A stretch of DNA of 64,000 bases from Chaunax sp. Z400 (GCA_037577475.1 CM075192.1:5264908-5328907), one strand, 5' to 3'. Shown: positions 31,025-44,690, counted from the stretch's first letter. Numbers and translations: made by a program. Notes: a model not told the origin generated them from the letters alone.

Positions 31025-31140
31025 CTTTATTAGATTAGATTAGATTACATTCAACTTTATTGTCATTGCTCAGTACAGGTACTCTACAAGGAAATGCAGT
31101 TTAGCATCCAATCCGAAGATGCAAGTAGTGCTTTATAAAT
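31025..31140 (-). mobile_element. LINE/SINE 3' end fragment with (TTAGA)n tail
   Basis: (ATTAG)n at 31030-31048 followed by TTCAACTTTATTGTCATTGCTC and GGAAATGCAGTTTAGCATCC, a familiar 3' terminus of fish non-LTR elements read on the minus strand. Confidence 0.55.
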
Positions 31141-31358
31141 GAATACATAAATAAATACACATGTACTTATAAACAAAAGGTGATTATCAGGTGCCTACAA
31201 TGATAAAAATACTTTGCAGCATTATTGTTCTAAAGTGTGAAATACTCTCTTTGTGTAATTTTCAGGGGTTCAGAGTTGAGGTCAGCATTTAGAAGTCCTC
31301 ACTCTCTAACTTCTTAATCATCTTTCTGTCCTGCTGGCTACATGTATGTCTCAGTATA

Positions 31359-31361
<3 letters not shown>

Positions 31362-31403
<42 letters not shown>
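31362..31403. repeat. (GT)n microsatellite
   Basis: About 21 GT units. The chance frames around it (31289-31627 minus, 31346-31531 plus) derive from the repeat. Confidence 0.95.
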
Positions 31404-31407
<4 letters not shown>

Positions 31408-33005
31408 CCCAGTCCCTGCCTGTGAGACAGAGAGGATGGCCGTGAGAGGTGTTGCTGTTCTCGCCTGTCCTGCTACCTCCAGCTGCGTGTCTACCGCCCC
31501 CCACAGGCCAACCGAGGTTACCCCATGCTGACCTGTTTAATTGTCTGCCTGTCCCAGGGTTCACTGGGGAGTGTGTGTGTGTACCTGCTGCGCTGAGAAG
31601 GACAAGGGCAACAACATGCACACACACACTCCGTCATGCACAGACACGAGATACACACAGGAACATGAAACATGAACAAAACCACACTGTTCGATACTGT
31701 CGGACACATGCGGTAAGTGTGTGTCCTATTAAATTGTGCTCATATCAAGGAGTTTCTCTCAAGTCTTTCTGCTGTTCTGAGGGAGCTGAAACCCACAGCC
31801 CTCCCGCAGATTTAGAGACTGTAGCGTCACACCAACAACTAGAGGAACAACTGGCAGACCCACAATCCTCTAAATATGTTCTTTTAATGACAGGAGCATT
31901 TAAGACTTTTTATTCTGCATCCGCCTGAAAATATGGAACAACATGCAATCATGAAAATCAGACTGAATATATAATATATATATAAATATATCCTTTTTTT
32001 CCCCAGTGAGTCAGACTGATGACCACCGGCCACCGTATGACCATTTAAAGGTGTCATATTTAGAGGTGAGGTTGGCCACACAAAGGTTTTATTGTGCCGC
32101 TAACTTCTCAATGTCTTCAAAAAGACCGAGTGTGATCAAAGACTTAGAGGCCAAATGACTGTTCTTAATTTAAGCTATAAGTGTTGCTTCTTACTGTATT
32201 TAAAGATGATATAATTTCAGATGTTGCAGGGTTGCTCTGAGTTAACGTTCAAAACATTGTTGCATAATAAGTTCATGAGTTTTAGCAATTTATGTAAAAT
32301 AGGGTATTGCTCACAAGAGCTCAGCAACCAAGTAGACAAAAACAAAACAAACACACAATTGTTTTTTTTTATATTAATACATGTATGATGAATTTTTGCC
32401 TGAACTGCAAAGATTGCAAACTTTATTTACATACATTTTTATTGTATTTACATACATATACAGTAGAATTTCACAGTTAAACTGTAAAAATAACTCTAAA
32501 ATACAACATCAACAAAATGTTCACATTAATCTTTTATTATTCTAAATGGGAAAAGTGGCCTCTCATAATGTTAAAGAAAGAAATAACCGTTAGATTGATA
32601 CACTAATCCAGTTCAGCCTCAGAATCTCCTGTTCTTCATTCCATGAACCACATCTCTAAAACATTTCATTGTAATCCATTGAGAACTTTTTGGCCTAATC
32701 TGACTAACAAACATGGATGAATTGCAACAAACACCTCAGTGCAGATAAAAACTAAAGAACAGATTTTACTGCCTGATTCTTCTTCTTCTATATTGAATAC
32801 AGTGGTTTATCTGTGACCATACGGTGGGGCTATCCCCAAAGAAGATTGCATTTACACCTATAGCTGAGATCTGATCACGATGCATGCCGGACCATGTCCC
32901 GATGTGTTTTGATCGATCTGATAGCATTCCCATCACAGTGTGTTCTGCCTGCATTTACTCATGCCTGTGTTTTATCTTTTCAACATGAGATATACAGACT
33001 ACATG
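31404..33005. other. Intergenic, no gene
   Basis: 31404-31580 is GC-richer and repeat-free and may be conserved non-coding. The 159-residue frame at 31449-31928 is unlike any protein I know. A family T-like piece lies near 32590-32710. The remainder is AT-rich. Confidence 0.35.
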
Positions 33006-34128
33006 TTAAAGGAACTCTTCACTTCAGTCGTTAACTTCTCATCCCCAGGCTGATGGAAAGTCAGGTTAAGTTTCTTAGGCCATAAAAAAGTCTGGAGCTT
33101 CACAGCAAAAAGGTATTGCAGCATCCTGCTAAACAAATAAATGCAGAGATCAGTTCTAAAAAGGTGTGAATAACATCTTTTCAAATCGATTTGAGATCTT
33201 TTTTTATTCAAGTCTCTTTTTCCAATAGTCTTTATTGCAAAAAAAGATCTAACTGTAAGGATGAAATATAAGAAATAAATACTTGGTTTGAGAAGATACA
33301 GACTACAAACAAGTGTATTTATCTGCCAGTGCTGTCAGATAATGGCACTTAGTAAGATTTCAGGAATCAAGAAAAATGATCTAGGCTTTAGTTAAGTTGA
33401 AAAAATCTCTTGAAGTAAGTATCAAACCTCCTATTCCAAGCACTGTGTGTTTATGCTATAGAAATAGAAATAGACAATTGTGCTTAAATCCGTAATCCTG
33501 ATTTAGATAAATGTATTTGTACGACTACAATACATGAGAGAGACTTGATAAAAGAAAGAAATTAATCTCAGGCAGTAATGAAAATGTAAAAGGTATGGCA
33601 AGTTGACAAACCAAACTGGGCTTTAAAATGTCATATAATCAGCAGCAAACTGCCTGTTTATTAAAGGTTAACAGATTATTGCATGGATTAAATGATTCAA
33701 AGTTTTGTTCTTTATATGTGAAAAGGATCAAATGCTGGAAATAAGTTAGTAAACAGTTTGTGACTTTGGCAAAGTAGTTTTGTTCATGTCAATGTTGATC
33801 AAACAGATCTAAACATCTTCTAATTCTTCATTAAGTCACTCAGAATGAGAGAAAAGGCATAAATAACAAGTTATATTATCTTATTGACATTAAGGACAAG
33901 TGGTTCCAACAAAAAACTATCAAAGAAAACTATCGGTCAGACAAAAACAAGCATATATTTATTTGATCTAAGATTTTTTAGGTTTGAGTTTTTGCAGAAT
34001 TCAGTTGCTGTTCTGCTGTTCTGCTACCTGTACAGAAATGTTTTGTTGAAAAAGAAACTCCAGCCATCCTTCCTTGGCCTGGTGGTGAGCAGATCATGAC
34101 TGGATGTTTGGGTGAACTATTCTTTTAA
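33006..34128. mobile_element. Possible non-autonomous DNA transposon with short terminal inverted repeats
   Basis: Starts TTAAAGGAACTCTTCACTTC and ends GGGTGAACTATTCTTTTAA, whose complement is TTAAAAGAATAGTTCACCC. These match imperfectly and follow a form common at the ends of vertebrate non-autonomous DNA elements. The first 150 bases recur at 38409-38560. No transposase is present. The superfamily is not assigned. Confidence 0.45.
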
Positions 34129-34800
34129 TGCCAGCTGTAAACTGCAATCTGTTCTGTCCTTGTCAAGATTTAAAAATTTAGATCTAGAAACATGAGATTC
34201 AAAGTTATTTACTAGCTGTTTTTTTTAACTAACCTTCTTATTTCTAGACAGAACAACTTATTTTACGATTTCTTGACAAGTAAAATCAAGTTTATCTTAC
34301 TGCATGGACCCTTTTGTCCTCAAATCCAGTCTTTATTTCTTCTATTTTATCTTTTATCTTAATGTCAGGTTTAAATAAGATAAAGGAGACAATCAAGAAA
34401 ATCACAGGATTTGATGTAAACAATTCTACAAAATAGCGTTTCAGTAAATCCAACTGACATGAGGAAGCAGAAATACAGTGTGGACTAATAAGAAATGTGT
34501 ACTTGGTGTTATGGAGGAGTGGATACTTTCCAGCGTGTCTGTGAAGTCAGAGCTGAGAGGGATTTCATAGTGTGCTCTCAGTCCTGGATCATAGATGCTC
34601 AGCCACCCCAGGGTAACACGGGGCATCAGGATGAACTACAGGCCATGGGAGGGAGGCTAACATGTTTCTTAACTGTGTGTGTGAGTGTGTGTGTGTGTGT
34701 ATACATGTGACTGTGGAGATCATGGGTGTGTGGGGGCTATTAGTGGGAGGTGTGTGACTCGAGGGTGGTAGTGGTTGCGGTAGGATGGATACTGAGGGAT
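34129..34800. other. Intergenic
   Basis: Repeat-poor from 34440 to 34680, with a short (GT)n at 34680-34700. No coding frame is supported. Confidence 0.35.

Positions 34801-34802
<2 letters not shown>

Positions 34803-34841
<39 letters not shown>
34803..34841. repeat. (GT)n microsatellite
   Basis: About 19 GT units. Frames spanning it (34589-35065 minus) are artefacts of the repeat. Confidence 0.95.
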
Positions 34842-34845
<4 letters not shown>

Positions 34846-34995
34846 ACTTCCATACCAGCCCCCAGGCCGGCCCCATAGTAATTACACACTCCAGTGACTG
34901 GACTGGAAGGAAAATTGAAGGCCTGGGCAGGAGGCCCCAGCTGCCGCGCTCTCCCTCCCCATCAGCTTGCTGCTGATTGAGCCTGCCTGGCACAC
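34842..34995. other. Candidate conserved non-coding element
   Basis: GC-richer, repeat-free stretch containing CCCCAGGCCGGCCCCATAG, TAATTACACACTCCAG and GCTGCTGATTGAGCCTG between two microsatellites. No coding. Labelled on composition and transcription-factor-like words only. Confidence 0.3.
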
Positions 34996-35119
34996 ATATA
35001 TACACACACACACACATATATATAAATATATACACTTTGAGATAGCTATACTCGCACATGCACACTTTTGCTTTATTTCACTTTTGCATACACAAGCACT
35101 GTCTCACTTTCTCTCTCTC

Positions 35120-35304
35120 TTTCTCTCACACACACACACACACCTACCACACCAATTCTCAAAGGAAATTCTGCTTTGTGTTACGGTAATGAGATTCTCA
35201 CACACCCGGCCTTATTTACCAGCCCCGACCAATGAAGGCTGGGTCTCAGTGAGTGAGGGGTTGGCGTTCATGTCTGTGCTTGCATGTATGTGTACAATAT
35301 GTAT

Positions 35305-35353
<49 letters not shown>

Positions 35354-35355
35354 GA
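35120..35355. repeat. CA/GT-rich repeats
   Basis: (CT)n and (CA)n at 35107-35144 and a (GT)n of about 20 units at 35313-35352, separated by ordinary sequence. Confidence 0.9.
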
Positions 35356-38300
35356 GCTCATCCAGCCAGCTTCTCTTCTCCATGATGACATCCTCAAATC
35401 AAAATACCTTCTCCTCCTCCTCTATCATCCAGCCTGAGGAGGTTCAGGTGGCCTGGCAAAAAAAGAGGATGGGATTCTGATATGATCTCCCAAAATAAAT
35501 CTAAAAAAAAAAAGGCAACAAGCAAAATGGCTTTCATTGATTACCCTGCCCTGCTTTTCTTTTGAAAGGCATGTCCATATCCATCATGTGTCTGTGATGA
35601 AAAGGCCCTGGCCTCCACCCAAGCACTGTCATTTCTAATCAAGATAGTTAGGTAGGGGAACGGGAGGTGGGGAGTTTCAGGTTGGTCTGTTTCACAGCCA
35701 AATTGGCATTTGTTCCTCATCAGTCTCTCTTCTTGTCTGCCACACAGACACCAATGCTAGCTCTCTGCACAACACAGTCGCCCTGAAAACATATGAGTCT
35801 TTGAAAGCCTGATGCCGACAGGTTCGGACTGAAACTGCCATATGACATTCAACCACAGAAGAAGAGATATAGTTTGTAACAAATGGATCTTTCAGTCTAC
35901 ATTTTATGCCATTCATCATTAAGGTTTTATTCATGGTCTCGTTTTTGGAAAAATGACATTCATCAGCACCTGTATTTGAAATCAAATGAATCTTCATGAC
36001 AAACACAAGTATTTTCAGCCCTAATGTCAGGCTGTGCAGACTGCAGGAGACCAGTGAAAACCATACCGGTGGTATGTGGCTGCTTCTGACTCTTATAGTA
36101 CAGCTTCGCCCCTCTAAGCTACACATGCCAAATATTTTACAGTGCTGCACTGCTGCAAAGTTAACCAGGAATGTTTCAATGAAATTAATTCCACACCTTC
36201 CATTTCTTTAGCTCTTATGGAGCTTTAAACTATTTACACAATCCCACTGAGCTGTTGTACGTATATGTTGAAAATTCCATCTTTTGAACACTTTAAAAAA
36301 GGAATTCCATCTATTTTTCCTTAATAGTTGAGCTTAAAAGTTTATTTGTGACCTTTAGAAACACTGTTTTCCTTTCATTTCTAGTATGATCTGCTTCCAT
36401 TCATTTCTTTGCATCAGTATCAGTCACACATTGTCAAATCAAGTTCAATTTGATCGATTAAAGCTGCGCAGATCAATACTTTTTGTATAAACAATGGCTG
36501 AAATGGTTCATGTGAATTATTTCTTGAACCTTTTATCCTCTTTTTGCACCTTGTTTGCAGCAGCAGCTGCAGTAGGCAGCTAAAGGCTGCTCTGATAAAC
36601 CAGTTCTATGTTACCTGCTCGGCAACAAATGGCAGACAAACACATTTGGAATTGTTGCGTCCTTATTGCGCCTTGCTGTTCTGTATGAATGGGGCATCAT
36701 TGTTGTCATCATTGATCTGCCTCTGAGACAGAAGCAGAGGTATTAACAGCACTGAATCGTCTGTATAAAAGGAATGAGCCGATGAAGCAACGGCTAATTG
36801 ATAGAAGAAGAGCTGAAAATGTCTGAAACTGGAGAGACAAAGTCTGGGAGCTCCTTACCCTGCGAGCAGCAGAGTTCAACCACCATGTAACAGGGACATT
36901 AAATGATTGCTGGTCCTCCATGACTCTTTATACAATATGATACGGTATAAATTTACTGTCAGTTTACACTGAAATTCATTTTGCATCCTTGGGCTATCTA
37001 AAATCACACACTGGGACAGGGTTAAGCCATCATTGTTTTTTTCCATGTTGTGCAGAGAAGGGGTTTTTCATCGTGGCTGTATTGTTGGTGCTCCGTGGAA
37101 AAAAGGCTAAAATTTGAGATTTTTTGCTGTTAAAGTCTGTTCACCAGCTAAAGAGTCAAAGAACAAAACAGAATTAGAACTTCAAATGCAACAAATAAAT
37201 GGACTTACATAAGAAAGATTTAAATTACAATATTGTAGAGAAATCAATGGAAGCCAATGGTTGCCCGGAAAAAAAACCATGTGATTTGTAGGAAATTGAA
37301 GAAACACTTGTATCTATTCTTTTAAGCCTCTCACAGACAACAAATCAATAAATTCTGTAGTTGAATCTAATCAGATAAACATATTGATTGTTAGTTTGTG
37401 GCGTTTTCATACAATGTAAGACATAAAACAAGAAAACAACACTGTACACACTTGTTGGTCTCACCTCACATCAGAGCTTGTCAGTTTTACTATTGCTGTG
37501 ATAAAGTCACACCATCACCATCTCCCTCCTCCTCCTCCTCCTCTTTTATTCCTTCTCCTGACTCTTGGCGGGGGGTGAGGAGGGTGTGCGGCGTGGACGA
37601 GGCAGATTGTGCTTGTGTCTCGGAGGCCACGGTGTTAGCAGAGGAGGAGAGGGAGGCTGTCTCTTTGAGGATTCGGCCCGCTTGCCTCGCCTTGCCTGCC
37701 TGGCTCTTTGAAGCTGTTCGATGACCGCACAGGGCAACATCACTGCAGGTGGGGGGAGACGGGTGGTGGTGGTGCTGGGTGGTGGAAGCCTGTCATTTGT
37801 ATACAGCTGTTTCTTTCATCTTGTCAGCCCTCCCTCCTCCTCCTACCACTTCTCTATCTCTTCCTCTACCCTCTACCCTCTTATATTCCTCTGTTTTTTT
37901 TCTGCTCCATCTCTGAGACCCCTTCAAGGACTTTAAAGAAGTTGTATTCTGCAGCCAGGCACCCATGCCTGCAGCCAGGCGAGCTGGAGTAGGTTGCAGG
38001 AAGCGGAAAAAATTGTGAACGGAGCCAACACAATTGCATCATTAAGATGAAATGAAATCGTTCCTATGAAGTTGGATTCATTCCGCGAGCAATGCCCATC
38101 TCATTCTGATTTCAAACTGGGATTCTTTCTGTATCACACTGTGAATATCTGCAGCTTTTCATTGTTAATTCATTGTAGCAAGAACAAATATTTGATGCAT
38201 CTATTTTGTTGCTGTGTGTGAAAACACACTTTCAGCCTCAGCTCAGTATGGAGAAAAATCCATGTTAGAATGATGTGTTATGTTATAATATTATGGCTAT

Positions 38301-38390
38301 TATATTAGCAAAGAGTACATATCTCAGACAGCATCCCTTGAAAAACAGTTCATCCAAAGATGGATTCTGCTTCATTTATACGTGCAGATG
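35356..38390. other. Three kilobases without a recognised gene
   Basis: Short open frames (for example 35692-36150, 152 residues; 37398-37724, 108 residues) show no domain and no flanking splice logic. 35500-35680 and 37550-37780 are less AT-rich; the latter holds a (CTC)n at 37525-37545 and CpG-containing sequence and could be a regulatory or untranslated region. I cannot support a gene. Confidence 0.35.
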
Positions 38391-38408
38391 AGATATACAG
38401 ATCATATG

Positions 38409-38560
38409 TTAAAGGAACTCTTCACTTAAGAATTGAAATTCTGTCATCAGTCAGGTAAAATTTCTTATACCATAACATTTTTCTGGAGATTCACAGCAAA
38501 GCAGAAATGCAGCATTCTCCTAAACAATTGAAAGAAATAAGGACTTTTAAAAATACAACT
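38409..38560. repeat. Partial copy of the element at 33006
   Basis: TTAAAGGAACTCTTCACTTA and TCACAGCAAAGCAGAAATGCAGC align with 33006-33160 in the same orientation. The rest of the element is absent. Confidence 0.55.
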
Positions 38561-40285
38561 GAAAACAAATAGAAATTGAAAATAATCCCAGTCTCAAAAC
38601 CCCCAGAAAAGAAAAAAGCTGATCTGAAAAGACATCATTTGCACCCTTTTCAAGCTGAAATCTTCACTGCAGTCTCTAAGCTAAAGGTGCTAGCAAGCAC
38701 CTGCACCATTAATCAGAATGATAATATTTATGACCCTGTGAGCCACATGCATGTCTGGACCTGTTACACACACAGGGATGCAGAAGTCCTCCTCGTCCTC
38801 GTAAGTGAAATATTACAGGTTTTGCTCATATGGAGTTGTTGATGGGACAGAGGATTGGGAGACAGCAGAGGCCACATACCTGGGCCGAAAGCTTAGAAAG
38901 GGAATCTGAGATGTGATCACATTCCGCCCAAAACACACCTATGAATCATTAAGAGATTAAATACAACCTCTTTGCATCTTGCAGCATTGGACACGCCCTA
39001 AATGCACCTGGACTATAGACCAGAAGCTTTAAAAACAAACATAGTCTTTGAAGAATACTTGCTCATCACTAACTTTTGACTATTGTATGAAACATTCTCC
39101 TCAGCTTTCATTGTCAGATTGGAATCACAGCATGTCTACATCCTCGACCAGTAAAATCATATAAGAAAGTCTTTTCCCCTCATAGGCGAACCCTGATGCC
39201 TCGGGTTAAGGGAAATGAATGTTCTCTTTGTTCTAACCAATTTTCTGTGAATAAAAGCAGTTCTGAGAACAGTCTGTTCTTTTGTTCAACACAACAGAAC
39301 CAAGAGCTCCTGCATAATCTAATACAGTCCTAGCACAGAGACACTTGACAGTCCCCTCTGTTCTCACCCTAATACACACAGACCACATATGCCTTGATGT
39401 GTTGCTACACCAATTAGCAGCAATTAACACTAGCCCACTGAGCACCTGCGTTTGGAGCTCTGGCATCTGGGCTGCATTATCAGAAGTATGTTGTTGTATT
39501 ATCAGAATAAGTGCTGGAACACTGATGCCATCCCAGCGGCTCTCATCTGTCCCAGGAGGCTCCTGTTCTCAGCTGCAATATGCAGCGTTTTCTTGTATCA
39601 TAAAGAATGTCATGCCAAACTTACCGGTCCAAGTCATTTAAAATACCTCTCTTGTTCTATAAAGGCCACTTAGACATCAGTCAAACATCTATTCTAATTT
39701 GTGAATGAGCTACACTACTTGGATGCTCTCTGCTGGCTGTGCTGCTCTAAATGATTGCTCCGTATTGAGCTCCCTGAGCACCCTGGACGAGTTGAGAGAC
39801 TGCTCTATACAAACAGACTGAGCGGTTGTTATTTCAGCGGTGACGCCTGCCTCTCTAGACACAGAGGGCAGGATATTGATCGGTTGTCGCTGAGCATGCA
39901 AAGCAGCAGTATGAAGGAGACACTAGAAAGACGGGGCAAGGCTTGCACTATAAAGCAAGAGCAAGAGAGGTGGGGCTGCTTGAGAAGTGGTGGGGTGGAA
40001 AATACTGGTTCAGGCTACATATAGGTAAGATAGAGAGGACAGGTTCCATTTTTCAGGTCTTAATGAAATACTCATATTCCATATGTATGTTAAAATTCAT
40101 TGAAAAGCTCAGCTCGGATAGAAAGGAGGCTGCAGCAGTCTGTCGTAGCAAACGGAATGGATTTAGTCCACGTCAAATGTCTTTAAAATGCTCAATTTGT
40201 TCTTTGTACTTCCACAGAAATTGTTTCCTTGAAGAACTGCGGTGGGAGAAAAAAAACACAGTGACTTTATAATCCTTCTCCTCAC
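38561..40285. other. Intergenic, no gene
   Basis: No exon is recognised. The frames at 39345-39641, 39755-40024 and 39943-40272 are unremarkable. Confidence 0.35.
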
Positions 40286-40850
40286 GTATACAAAGTCCTT
40301 AATGGTCAGGCACCAACATACCTTCAGGAGCTTGTAGTGCCCTACTACCCATCTAGAACATTACGCTCCCTGGATGCAGGGTTACTTGTGATCCCTAGAG
40401 TCTCCAAAAGCAAAACGGGAGCCAGAGCCTTCATTTATCAGGCTCCTGTCCTGTGGAACCATCTTCCAGTCTGGGTCCAGGAGGCAGACACCCTCTACAT
40501 TTAAGAGGAGGCTTAAAACTTTCCTTTTTGATTAAGCTTATAATTAGGCTAGTCCTCAGCTATGCTGCTATAGGCCGAGACTGGGATTTCCTGTGATGCA
40601 CTGAGCTCCTCTCTTCTCTGTTCTCCCTCTCCTACTCTACACTTTCATGTCTATTAATTCATGTTACTACATATAACTTGACTTCTTCCCCCGAGTCTTT
40701 GTGATTGGACCTACTGATCATCATCATCATTATTATTATCATTGTTGTTATTGTAATAGTTATTATAAATACTACAAATTGTAATCTTTCTATTACAATA
40801 GCTGTTATTGTTATTGTGGTTGCACATGTTGCACACACAACTCCCATCAT
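40286..40850 (+). mobile_element. L2-like LINE C-terminus and 3' UTR
   Basis: From 40286: VYKVLNGQAPTYLQELVVPY, then LRSLDAGLLVIPRVSKS, RAFIYQAPVLWNHLPVWVQ and EADTL; two bases are missing near 40498, after which TFKRRLKTFLFD and a stop at 40533 resume in another frame. This is the typical C-terminus of L2-clade retrotransposons. The 3' untranslated region continues with (ATT)n-like sequence and TAGCTGTTATTGTTATTGTG (about 40799-40818), also found before the tail at 23433. The reverse transcriptase core is missing. Confidence 0.75.
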
Positions 40851-40999
40851 ATATTTGGTTACTTTACAGGTATTCCAAGTGTTTTCAGCTAATTAAACAC
40901 AAAAGTCTACTTTTACTGACTCATACAGTCTCTGAATGATTCAACCCTTAATGATCAGCATCTCTAGTTCTTTGTAGAGACCCTTTAGCTGCTATGACC

Positions 41000-41500
41000 T
41001 GCTGCAAACCTGCTGCATATCCAGACACCAGCTTCTGGCAGCGTTCCTGAGGAATCTTAGCCCATTCCTGCTTGGTATCTGCTTGGGATCATTGTCCTTT
41101 TGGAATGTCCAATAATGGCCAAGCTTCATCTTCCTCACAGATGGAGACATTTTCTTTAGATTTCCTGATCCTTGATGGAATCCATCTGACCCTCTACACG
41201 CTGCAGGTTTCCAGTTTCCTAGGAAGCAAAGCAGCCCCAGAGCATCACCGAGCCACCGCCATGCTTCACTGTAGGGTGTTCTTCTCAGCAATAGCTTCGT
41301 TCTTCTTCCTCCAGACAACCCGCTGATCCATAGGCCCCAAAAGTTCCAGTCTGGTTCCATGGTTCCACAGAACAGCATCCCAAAACTTCTGGGTCTGATC
41401 TAGATGGTTCTGAGCTACTGGAGCCCACTTTTCTGGAGCTTCTGGGCCAGCAGTGGTGAAGGTCTTGGAGTTGGAGCTTAACAGAAAAAAACTTTGGGAC
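41000..41500 (-). mobile_element. Tc1-like transposase fragment
   Basis: On the minus strand: VKHGGGSVMLWGCFAS can be read across one frameshift near 41230-41275, and LGHYWTFQKDNDPKQ near 41090-41130 contains the second catalytic Asp region (usually WTFQQDNDPKHT). Flanking pieces (PEKWAPVAQNHLDQTQKFW) match the part before. Decayed, with no terminal repeats seen. Confidence 0.7.
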
Positions 41501-44500
41501 TCTTCTGATAAAGTAAGTCTATCAAGGTTGGCTCAGAGTTTTAACTCCATCTGATCTGTATGTGTCTCTGATGAGGGATGATATTCAGGTTGGATCATCT
41601 GGAGACTGCAGTAGTCAGTAAAAGTAAACGTTTGTGTTCAATACACTGCAAACTAAACCTACCTATGGGTATAAATAAAGCAACCTTGACCTCGACTTCG
41701 AATGTGGAAAAAATGTATCTGATATATTGAGTCATTTAAACAGTTCTGTGTGATTTGGTTATTGCTGATAAATAGTATATTATAGTATATTTTGCCAGTA
41801 AACCTAATATACAACTGTATGTAACAACCTAAAACCAGCTAATAATGGTAACTAATGTTTTTTTATCTGCTGTTAATTCAGGTGTATTGTGTACAGGGGA
41901 ACTGTATTCTCTGTGTGTTTGTCACCACTACCATACACCTGTCACCTCACACTATCAGCTGTGATGTTGTCCATCTGACATCATTAAAAATAGCACGGAG
42001 TGATATCAAATCGATGAGAACGGCAGGGTAGGATCATGCTTTTTTATAATATGATAGATATTTGGTAAATTAGGAAGACATGATGTTCATATTGAATGTG
42101 TTATCACATTCTTTCAAAGTAAAGACTTTTCCTAACTGTGCTCAGTAATATATCTTCCTTCTGGAAATCTCGGTGAGGATGTAAAGCAGTGAAACATCAA
42201 TAAAGGACAGGTTCTCAGAAATGAATGTTGGTATAATAAATACTTTTTACTACGGATGGCGCTGAGATCATAAACCATCTACTTCAATCCCTCTACTTTG
42301 TAATACTCTGTACAAAGGATGTTAAAGTTAAGCTGCTTCTAGGAGTGATTAGAAATTAGATTGAATGAAAAAACCAGGCATAAATGACAAAGATAAATAA
42401 CCAGACATAAATAGATGAGGCAAATCAAAGAATACAATATAATAACATATTATTATAGATCATTGAAAGAAACTGCAGTTATCAAAAGGTTTTTATCTTT
42501 TGAAAGCTCAATATCATATTTTCATTGCCTTTTTGAAGCAACTCTTTGTATGCTTAAAAGTAAGTCATAAAAAAGTAAGAGGAAAATATAGTTTTTCAGC
42601 ATAGGCAGATAATAGACGTTTAGTTTCATCGTTCTGACAAACACTGGAAACACTTGTTTAGTATGTCCCCCACAGAATCCGTCTCTATAATGCAGTATTT
42701 ACACTAACAAGTGGAATTAAAACATCCCTGTTAAACTAAATGCAATACTAGTAGCATCCAGGTTTCCAATGATGGTGGAGACACTGGTACTGAATATTCA
42801 CAGTCTGATTTACTGGTCTTATCCTCCCTCCTGTCCTCACATCCATCAAATCAAGCGGAAAGTCATCGGCGCAGTGAGAACACTGAGAAGGTGTTAAATT
42901 ACAACAACAAACCGACTGGGACCGTCTTTCACACAAATCACACTAACAAACACTGAAATATACAAATGTGCAAGATCTGGTTTCATTTATGCAAATCACA
43001 GCGATGCAATTAGAGACAGTGGTACAGAGTGTCAGAACAGCATGGAAACAATGAGGGCTGAACCGAACTGACATCGGGACCGGTTTATTCCTTAAATACT
43101 AGTATTAATAGTAATAATGCTGTTGATTAATAACTAATAGTTTTAATACTGTACCACTAATACCTACTTCAAGATGAAGGTAAAAGAAGAATGAATTAAA
43201 CCTAAACTTCTTTAGTGAAACAACATTCATATTATTGTGACATTTTTTTAAGGTTTGGGTTTAAATTTTCTGCTCAACAGAAACTATTAAGATATTTTAA
43301 CACCATTGTAGTTTATTTATATTCTGCTAAAAATAATTTTGGAAAGGTGGTTAGAATTTGAGGCTTATCCATATCCATACCTTCTTCCTCACTGAAAGAA
43401 CTGCAACTACGTGAGAAACATCATCGTCATACCAAGCCAATCAGAGGCGTAGTATAGGGCTTCATAAATTCCCTTGGTTGGAGGTATGCACTCTCCAAGT
43501 GCCCTTTAGTATTTATACTGTGCTAACTTAATAAGGCATATACTCCTAATGTTAAATATCTGACATGTTTCCTCTTATTTTCTTTCACAATAGTGATATG
43601 AGGATGGGCATGATGACTTTTTCAATCTTACAACAGACAACAGGCTTTCCTTTAGGGTTAGCATAGCATCAGTATTATTAAGTAAACATGGCAAACTCAT
43701 TACCACATTCAGCAGTTCTCATCCATTGACAGATACTGGATACGCAGTAACATCATTATTCATAAGAGGCTGTTTCTCTGGACACCTGAACAATGTAATA
43801 TTCTCTCCATTGTGGCCAGGATTTAGTCTCCACCAACCAGAGGTGTGTCCAGAGGGGTGAGCTGAGATCTGATTGGGCAAAAGTGCCACAACATTATTCT
43901 AAAGTACGACTGACTATCCTCCCAGTGAAAAGTGGGACCTTAGCTTGAAGCAACTGTTTGACGAGTATTTTTGAATGAATTGGTTTCTTTTGCATGTTGC
44001 CTCCTTTCAGACGCATCATTTCTTTTTGAGGTCTTTTTGAAGTATGAAAGCTTTATATCATTATATAATTATATCATCATATATGATGTATGATATGTTG
44101 TGAGAGGTAGGATTATTTATCTTTATAAATCATGTAATTGTAATTGTATGTAATTGGTCTCATTGTAGTGACTTTGGGGAAAAGCTTCATCTGAATGAAC
44201 ACAATGTAAAAACAACTAAAGCAGATGTAAAATACTGTTAGATATATAATGTTCTTAAAGTCAGGGTGAACCTCCATACCTCTTGAATGGAGAGGAAAAC
44301 TCTGGATGTTTTACTAGATGCTTACTGAGGTTTTACTACTTTAGAGTCAATTTGCAAAAGTCAGATAAGTGCCAAATTGTGACATGTTCTATTCCAATAA
44401 AATATCACAGCAGTTTTATGGATCCTTTTTATGCAGCTGTGGTCAGGGAGGGGCCTCTACCTCTTCACTTACTGAGAGACATCCAATATTTAAGAAAGTT

Positions 44501-44690
44501 ATGGCTAAAGTGACCCTCAAGAATGTCTGATCCTCCTGAAGGTGAAAGATTTGGGGCTGAACACTTGAACACTGCAGTGGCAGGATAGTCCTATTAAATA
44601 ATAGAAACTCTAACAATATCATGTGTTTAAGTTGGTTATGCCTGTTTAAACTTAGAAACTTTAATACTGCATATAAACTGATAACAATCC
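41501..44690. other. Three kilobases of AT-rich intergenic DNA
   Basis: No gene is recognised. 43440-43530 has GGAGGTATGCACTCTCCAAGTGCCC, a diverged form of the family T unit. Frames such as 42748-42936 and 44283-44513 are short and unassigned. Confidence 0.35.

Noticed and set aside
34589..35065. 158-residue minus-strand frame with HTHTHTHT
   Set aside because: It crosses a (GT)n microsatellite and has no domain.
35692..36150. 152-residue minus-strand frame
   Set aside because: No recognisable motif and no flanking splice or promoter signal that I can support.
40705..40850. 63-residue Ile/Val-rich frame
   Set aside because: It is a translation of ATT/ATC microsatellite-like sequence in a LINE 3' UTR.
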